This document shows positions 5,844-10,055 of a stretch of DNA of 10,055 nucleotides, piece by piece. How positions within the stretch are numbered: the first letter of the stretch is position 1; the number at the start of each line of letters is the position of its first letter. The notes beneath the pieces are model-generated. The model was given only the letters and a program-made list of their open reading frames with translations. It was not told where the DNA came from and ran no database searches. Origin of the DNA: an uncultured Bacilli bacterium (GTDB taxonomy: Bacteria > Bacillota_I > Bacilli_A > RF39 > UBA660); the NCBI GenBank assembly GCA_947586295.1, contig CANPXQ010000025.1, positions 1-10,055 of the forward strand, written 5' to 3'. The translations under genes were made by a program, and so were the position numbers.

Positions 5844-6718
5844 AAACGTTTTGAATTTATTATTATAATTCCAATTATGAAAATAGTTAAAATAATGATA
5901 GTAATCCAACCAGATAATTTAGTACTAAATTTCATACTTTTATGAATTATATCATAGAAAAACATAGAATCTTTTGCATACATTGCTTTAAAATATCCAC
6001 TTACCAACCAAGATAGTAATGTCATTAGAAAAGAAGCTACAAGCATCGGAATTAATATTATTTTAACAAATTTACCTTGAGAATAATTAATTAATCCGAT
6101 ACATAAAATAACTATTCCTAAAATTATCGCAGTATATATTAATAATTCATCACTTAAAATAAACTGAACCATTTTTAAATCTTGAAATTCTTCATAAGAT
6201 AACTCCGAAGTTATCATATCTGTTGTAGGCATAAATTCAATATATTCATTAACTTGTTCATCCACAAAATCTAATATTTTTTCTTTTTCAGACGTATCAA
6301 TTTCATATAATTGTAAGTTATTTATATCATCAATTACATCACTTACCAATTCTTTTACATCTTCATTAGATAATAACCCTTGACTATTACCAGTTATAAT
6401 TGCATCCATAAAATTGCCTGCTACATCACCCAATAGATTCTTAACTTCTTTAGAATCTAAAATCTTAATTATAACTTCATCACTAATTCCTATTTTTCTA
6501 GTTTCTTCCAAAATAGGTTCCAGCATTTCATTAACGATATTTTCATATTCTTTATTTTCATTAAGCGTCTGTTCAATATTTACATTGCTAATTATATCTT
6601 TTACATTATTTTTATTTATAGTATGCCTTACAGGTATTAAAATTAACAAAAATAAAGTTATTATAAATAATAAAATACACAATATTATATTTGATAATAC
6701 TTTTAATACTTTTTTCAT
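5819..6718 (-). CDS. Hypothetical membrane protein with four predicted helices
   Basis: Family not recognised. The 299 residues show an N-terminal hydrophobic helix (about 8-30), a long acidic soluble region (about 31-190, rich in Glu/Asp and Asn, helical, with repeated ISNVNIEQTL / LEPILEETRKIGIS-like stretches), then three helices (about 191-210, 218-242, 268-288) and a short basic tail KRLKKQ. The layout suggests an extracytoplasmic domain of about 160 residues held between helix 1 and helices 2-4, with the C-terminus in the cytosol by the positive-inside rule. A good promoter lies upstream, but ATG 6718 has no clear SD; the only strong purine run (AAGAAAGGA, 6748-6756) is about 30 nt away. 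An in-frame stop 6 codons or fewer upstream rules out a longer start. Alone in its transcript as far as can be seen. Confidence 0.75.
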   Translation of the reverse strand: MKKVLKVLSNIILCILLFIITLFLLILIPVRHTINKNNVKDIISNVNIEQTLNENKEYENIVNEMLEPILEETRKIGISDEVIIKILDSKEVKNLLGDVAGNFMDAIITGNSQGLLSNEDVKELVSDVIDDINNLQLYEIDTSEKEKILDFVDEQVNEYIEFMPTTDMITSELSYEEFQDLKMVQFILSDELLIYTAIILGIVILCIGLINYSQGKFVKIILIPMLVASFLMTLLSWLVSGYFKAMYAKDSMFFYDIIHKSMKFSTKLSGWITIIILTIFIIGIIIINSKRLKKQSNEN

Positions 6719-6762
6719 TTTTACTTATTTAATCAATTATAGATTATTCCTTTCTTAAATAC

Positions 6763-6792
6763 ATAATACCATATAATAATATTCTTTGCCAA
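6763..6792 (-). promoter_or_regulatory. Promoter of the membrane-protein gene
   Basis: On the minus strand: -35 TTGGCA (6787-6792), an 18-bp spacer and -10 TATTAT (6763-6768) with TG one base upstream (extended -10). Predicted start near 6756, giving a leader of about 37 bases that begins with AAGAAAGGA. Confidence 0.65.
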
Positions 6793-6808
6793 GTAACATA
6801 TAGATATT

Positions 6809-7474
6809 TTATTTCGTTGTCAGAAAATAACTTTCATCTACTAATTTTATAATGCCTTTATCACTTATAGTATCGTTTAATATAATCGTTATCCAGTGTT
6901 TTTTATTCATATGGTAGGCTTTATAAAATCCTTTTTTATCTAATAATTTAGAAATTTTATTAGGATCTACCTTTAAATTAATAATTTCTACTTCTTCTTT
7001 AGCTTTTTCTTCTATTTTCTCTTTAGCAATATTCATTATTATTCCAAACCATTTTTGACTCATAGAATTTCTAAAAATAGCATATCCTGGATATTTCTCC
7101 CATTCAAATTCCGGTACTACTTTATATATTTGTTCTATCTTTTGGGATATTCTATTTGACTGTTCATTTAAAAAATCTTTTTTAAAAAAACATTTGTTTT
7201 TAATATCTTGCAAAATACTTTTAAATTCTTTTCTTACTTGGCCAACATAGGAACCACTAATATTTTCAATGCGAAAATTTGTGTATTCCTCATCAGTAAC
7301 TAAATCAAATACTTTTCCTGAAGGTATCCCTTTAGTATTTATTTTAATAATAACTTTAAAAGTATTATTCATAATGTTTTGCGAATAAACATATAAATTA
7401 TTTTCTTTTTTAAAGCCATAATCAATTAATTTATTAAAATCTACCTTCATATGCCTAAATATTTCTTCTTCCAT
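6809..7474 (-). CDS. YjbR/MmcQ-family protein with an extra N-terminal domain
   Basis: Predicted 221-residue soluble protein. Residues about 125-218 match the YjbR/MmcQ (CyaY-like) fold: YPGYAIFRNSMSQKWFGIIMNI, then EIINLKVDPNKISKLL, KGFYKAYHMNKKHWITI and LVDESYFLT, in the order usual for the family. Such proteins are often annotated as DNA-binding, but their role is not established. Residues 1-about 95 form a mixed alpha/beta domain (FKVIIKINTKGIPSGKVFD, EEYTNF) found with this fold in other low-GC Gram-positives, as I recall; a linker with FFKKDFLNEQ joins them. SD AAGAGG lies 6 nt before ATG 7474. It appears monocistronic and is divergent from the small start-less ORF at about 7544-7720. 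Confidence 0.8.
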   Translation of the reverse strand: MEEEIFRHMKVDFNKLIDYGFKKENNLYVYSQNIMNNTFKVIIKINTKGIPSGKVFDLVTDEEYTNFRIENISGSYVGQVRKEFKSILQDIKNKCFFKKDFLNEQSNRISQKIEQIYKVVPEFEWEKYPGYAIFRNSMSQKWFGIIMNIAKEKIEEKAKEEVEIINLKVDPNKISKLLDKKGFYKAYHMNKKHWITIILNDTISDKGIIKLVDESYFLTTK

Positions 7475-7521
7475 TATTAACCTCTTTTAAAACTAATTTA
7501 TATTATTTTACCATAAATAAA

Positions 7522-7538
7522 TGTTATAATTAGGGAGG
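7522..7538 (+). promoter_or_regulatory. Extended -10 promoter followed at once by an SD
   Basis: TGTTATAAT (7522-7530) is a perfect extended -10 on the plus strand; the -35 region is poor. AGGGAGG (7532-7538), a near-perfect SD, follows 1 base later. Together they point to a rightward short gene (see 7544-7720). Transcription would start near the SD, so the actual start may lie further upstream. Confidence 0.45.
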
Positions 7539-7543
7539 AAAAG

Positions 7544-7720
7544 AATAATAACAAAAGTTTAATTACTATCATTATAATATTAACAATTTTTACTATAGGT
7601 TTAGGCGGATATATAGGGTATGATAAATTTTTAAATATCAGTGATGATTGTTATACTATTTGGGAAGGATATGGTTTCTTCTTTTTTGACTCCGTTTTTA
7701 CATTAAATAAACAAAAATAA
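7544..7720 (+). pseudogene. Small single-helix membrane ORF lacking any standard start codon
   Basis: A plus-strand frame runs from the SD AGGGAGG (7532-7538) to TAA 7718-7720. Read from AAT 7544 it gives NNKSLITIIILTIF, then TIGLGGYIGYDKFLN, then about 30 residues ending FFFFDSVFTLNKQK, 58 codons in all. The N-terminal hydrophobic helix followed by GGYxxYDK is common in membrane-anchored proteins of low-GC Gram-positives. No ATG, GTG or TTG exists in this frame. Deleting the G from an original ATG-AAT-AAC would give exactly the observed ATAATAAC, so a one-base loss of the start codon is the simplest reading. Alternatives are initiation at a near-cognate codon or a non-coding stretch. The short, aromatic tail may mean the original product was longer. 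Function unknown. Confidence 0.4.
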
Positions 7721-7726
7721 AAACTT

Positions 7727-8179
7727 TTATAAATCTTCAAGAGTTAATGTTTCACTAGTAGTTTTAAAATTATTTTTTTCATATAATCTTTTCGCTTGAA
7801 TATTATTACTCCAAACATTAACTTCAATTTTATGGGCATTTTTGGATATAGCCCATTTTTTAAAATATTTTATTAAAGATGTAGCAATTCCCCTATTGCG
7901 ATAATTATTAACAATATATAAAGCATCTAATTTAGCAGTTATATATTTATATGTCTCATCATTGGGTTTAATTATTCCATATAAATAACCTACAATTTCA
8001 TTATTTTCTTCAGCAACAATAAGCAATTTATAAGAATCCTCAATATAATTTTCATACATATTAGTGACAACAAAGTTTTCATTAATCCCTAAATCGTATT
8101 GTCTTTCATCTTTTATTAAAAGCGTTAGAAATTCATTTAATTTTTTTACATCATTATAATCGGCTTTTCTAATTAACAT
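7727..8179 (-). CDS. GNAT-family N-acetyltransferase
   Basis: Predicted 150-residue GNAT enzyme using acetyl-CoA. It opens with LIRKADYNDVKKL (beta-1/alpha-1), has VGYLYGII in motif D, and the acetyl-CoA pyrophosphate loop in motif A as ALYIVNNYRNRGIATSLIKYF (R-x-R-G-I-A at about residues 93-98). Motif B is EVNVWSNNIQAKRLYEKNNFK, with the conserved Asn and Tyr. The acceptor cannot be told from sequence. SD AAGGAG lies 8 nt before ATG 8179. It follows leuS by 39 bases on the same strand with no terminator seen between them, so it may be co-transcribed with it. Confidence 0.9.
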   Translation of the reverse strand: MLIRKADYNDVKKLNEFLTLLIKDERQYDLGINENFVVTNMYENYIEDSYKLLIVAEENNEIVGYLYGIIKPNDETYKYITAKLDALYIVNNYRNRGIATSLIKYFKKWAISKNAHKIEVNVWSNNIQAKRLYEKNNFKTTSETLTLEDL

Positions 8180-8218
8180 CTAAATAACTCCTTAAATATT
8201 TTAAAAAACTTAAAACCA

Positions 8219-10055
8219 TTATTTAACTACAATATTTACTATTTTTTTAGGTATAACAATTGTCTTTATAATTTGATGATCCGTAGTATATTTTTTTACA
8301 TTTTCATTACTTAAAGCTAAAGATAATATTTCATCTTCCTTCATATCATTTTTTATAGTTATATCCCCTCTTAACTTACCATTTACTTGCACACCTATAG
8401 TTATTTTTTCTTCTATCGTTTTTTCCTCATCATATTTTGGCCAACTACTTAAACAAATTGGACTATAACCTAATTGTTCATTTAATTCTTCCGTAATATG
8501 TGGTGCAAAAGGATTTAACAAAGTTAATAATATTTTATAGTCACCTTTTGTTATTTCTTTTTCATTATCCATACTATTAGTTAATATCATTAATGCGGAT
8601 ATAGCCGTATTATAGCCCATTGTTTCCATATCATTTTCTACTTTCTTAATAGTTTTATTAATGATATTTTCTAAATTAATGGAAATATTTTCTTGATTAT
8701 TTACTTTATCTTTTAAACGAATAACTTTATCCACAAATCTTTTACAGCCACGTAAAGAATCCGTACTCCAAGGAGCATCTTGTTCATAATCCCCCATAAA
8801 CATTTCATATATTCTTAACACATCGGCTCCAAATTCTTCTATTATATCATCAGGATTAATTACATTTCCCTTGCTTTTACTCATTTTTTCATTATTTGAA
8901 CCTAATACCATCCCGTGACTTACCCGAGTATAAATCATTTCTTTATTAGGTACTAGACCAATATTATATAAAAATTGAACCCAGAAACGCGCATATAGCA
9001 AGTGGCGAGCTGTATGCTCCATTCCGCCATTATACCAATCTACTTTTTGCCAATATTTCATAGCATCCATAGAAGCAAATTCTTTATTATTATGGGCATC
9101 CATAAATCTTAAAAAATACCAACTAGAACCTGCCCAATTTGGCATTGTATCCGTTTCTCTTACCGCCTTAGCACCACATTTTGGACAAGTTGTATTAACC
9201 CAATCCGTTATTTTCGCTAAAGGGCTTTCCCCATTATCGGTTGGTTCATATTCCGCTACATCGGGAAGCAATAAAGGTAAATCTTCTTCTTTTAATGGTA
9301 CCCATCCACATTTTGGACAATTAACCATAGGAATTGGTTCTCCCCAAAATCTTTGCCGAGAAAAAATCCAATCACGCATTTTATAATTTACCTTTTTAGA
9401 ACCACATTTATGTTCTTCTAAATAAGCAAGCATTTTCTTTATGGCTTCTTCCTTATTTAAACCATTTAAAAATTCTGAATTAATATGGATACCATCACCA
9501 ACCATAGCCCCAGGATTAGTAGCATACATAAATGTTTTAAAATGTAACTCATCTTTTACTTCTTTATTAATGGTATCAATATCTACCCATTCAACATCAA
9601 ATTTTTCATCTTCATCTAATTCTAACTCTACTTTTTCTTTATTTTTTAATTTAAATAGAAATCCTGTACTTTCAATATTAAAATATTTATCTTTATTATA
9701 AGCATAATAATGATGATTTATTTTAGGCAAAGTAGCAACTAATTCAATATTTTTATATCCTGTTTCTTCTTTTATTTCTCTTGTAGCACAATCTAAAGCA
9801 GTCTCATTATCTTTAATTGTTCCCCCAATAAATAGTCTTCCTCCTAAATTATGCCAATTAAGAGTTAAATATTTATTTTCTTCTTCATCATAAACTACGG
9901 CCACAATAGAATTTTTCTTAAATTCATTAGGATGAACTTTACCGGTAGTTTCTTCTAATACTTGAATAATAGGGATATCAAATTTTTTGGCAAAGTCATA
10001 ATCTCTTTCATCGTGAGCAGGAACAGCCATTATTGCTCCAGTACCATAACTAGAT
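8219..10055 (-). CDS. leuS: Leucyl-tRNA synthetase with an inserted Nudix domain (N-terminus outside window)
   Basis: The frame stays open to the right edge (SYGTGAI precedes AVPAHDERD), so the HIGH half and most of CP1 are missing. Counting from the Met at 10030, residues 1-25 are the end of the CP1 editing domain with the conserved aspartate motif HDERDYDFA. Residues about 40-168 are a complete Nudix domain. Residues 177-230 return to LeuRS (GDGIHINSEFLNGL, MRDWIFSRQRFWGEPIP). A zinc module has C238/C241 and C282/C285. ETDTMPNWAGSSWYF and the KMSKS loop (382-386) follow, then the anticodon-binding helices (NPFAPHITEEL) and the C-terminal domain (VQVNGKLRGD to the end). All signatures of a working class Ia enzyme attaching leucine to tRNA-Leu are intact in the visible part. 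An internal ATG at 10030 is not the start. Followed by a GNAT gene. Confidence 0.95.
   Translation of the reverse strand, partial: SSYGTGAIMAVPAHDERDYDFAKKFDIPIIQVLEETTGKVHPNEFKKNSIVAVVYDEEENKYLTLNWHNLGGRLFIGGTIKDNETALDCATREIKEETGYKNIELVATLPKINHHYYAYNKDKYFNIESTGFLFKLKNKEKVELELDEDEKFDVEWVDIDTINKEVKDELHFKTFMYATNPGAMVGDGIHINSEFLNGLNKEEAIKKMLAYLEEHKCGSKKVNYKMRDWIFSRQRFWGEPIPMVNCPKCGWVPLKEEDLPLLLPDVAEYEPTDNGESPLAKITDWVNTTCPKCGAKAVRETDTMPNWAGSSWYFLRFMDAHNNKEFASMDAMKYWQKVDWYNGGMEHTARHLLYARFWVQFLYNIGLVPNKEMIYTRVSHGMVLGSNNEKMSKSKGNVINPDDIIEEFGADVLRIYEMFMGDYEQDAPWSTDSLRGCKRFVDKVIRLKDKVNNQENISINLENIINKTIKKVENDMETMGYNTAISALMILTNSMDNEKEITKGDYKILLTLLNPFAPHITEELNEQLGYSPICLSSWPKYDEEKTIEEKITIGVQVNGKLRGDITIKNDMKEDEILSLALSNENVKKYTTDHQIIKTIVIPKKIVNIVVK
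9527..9913 (-). other. Nudix hydrolase domain inserted in LeuRS
   Basis: The domain begins NSIVAVVYDEEENKYLTL and ends near VEWVDIDTINKEV. The Nudix box at 9755-9823 fits G-x5-E-x7-R-E-U-x-E-E-x-G-U at every position (G70, E76, R84-E85, E88-E89, G91), including the metal-binding glutamates, so it should be catalytically competent. In ordinary bacterial LeuRS this site holds only a short loop of roughly 10-30 residues. Confidence 0.9.

Noticed and set aside
6414..6758. Plus-strand ORF of 114 codons
   Set aside because: It is antisense to the membrane-protein gene; its hydrophobic Ser/Ile/Phe-rich composition follows from the complementary strand.
7721..7740. Terminator for the GNAT gene and small ORF
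   Set aside because: ATAAAA/TTTTAT can pair but the loop would be only about 2 bases and no clear T run follows.
9441..9701. Plus-strand ORF of 86 codons
   Set aside because: It is antisense to the LeuRS/Nudix coding sequence, low complexity (Ser/Asn/Phe), no SD.
10028..10030. ATG as the start of a separate 603-residue Nudix-LeuRS protein
   Set aside because: The same frame continues to the window edge with SYGTGAI, the conserved residues that precede AVPAHD in LeuRS, so the Met is internal.

Overview
The window is AT-rich DNA with A/T-ending codons, strong Shine-Dalgarno (SD) sites, extended -10 promoters and AT-rich stem plus T-tract terminators. This points to a low-GC Gram-positive bacterium of the Bacilli/Mycoplasmatota kind, perhaps a gut lineage. 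Support comes from the rlmB / SigH-like sigma / secE / nusG cluster (a Firmicutes arrangement), a collagen-like protein with a BclA-like C-terminal domain, and a YdaD/YghA-type dehydrogenase. Twelve genes end in TAA and one in TAG. No TGA stop and no TGA tryptophan codon was seen, so genetic code 4 and 11 cannot be told apart from this window.

Left part (1-2660): the 3' end of a surface or spore-coat-like collagen-like gene (+), a Fic-domain protein (-) facing it across a bidirectional terminator, then a family 2 glycosyltransferase with a TPR tail (+). The glycosyltransferase has no ATG, GTG or TTG codon over its first 87 codons and appears to start at ATT. A Thr-rich collagen substrate beside a TPR glycosyltransferase resembles the C. 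difficile sgtA-bclA3 pair.

Middle part (2660-4790, all minus): a compact housekeeping operon in transcription order rlmB, sigma factor, secE, nusG. Genes are overlapping or tightly spaced, with a good promoter before rlmB and a second one before secE. rpmG and yacP are absent from their usual places, and nusG is not followed by rplK-rplA.

Right part (4790-10055): an SDR dehydrogenase (+), a four-helix membrane protein of unknown function (-), a YjbR/MmcQ-fold protein (-), a small start-less membrane ORF (+), a GNAT acetyltransferase (-), and the C-terminal two thirds of leucyl-tRNA synthetase (-, running off the right edge).

The most striking feature is a complete Nudix hydrolase domain with a perfect Nudix box inside the LeuRS chain, directly after the conserved aspartate motif of the CP1 editing domain. 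The second is that two plus-strand ORFs with good SD sequences lack any standard start codon.
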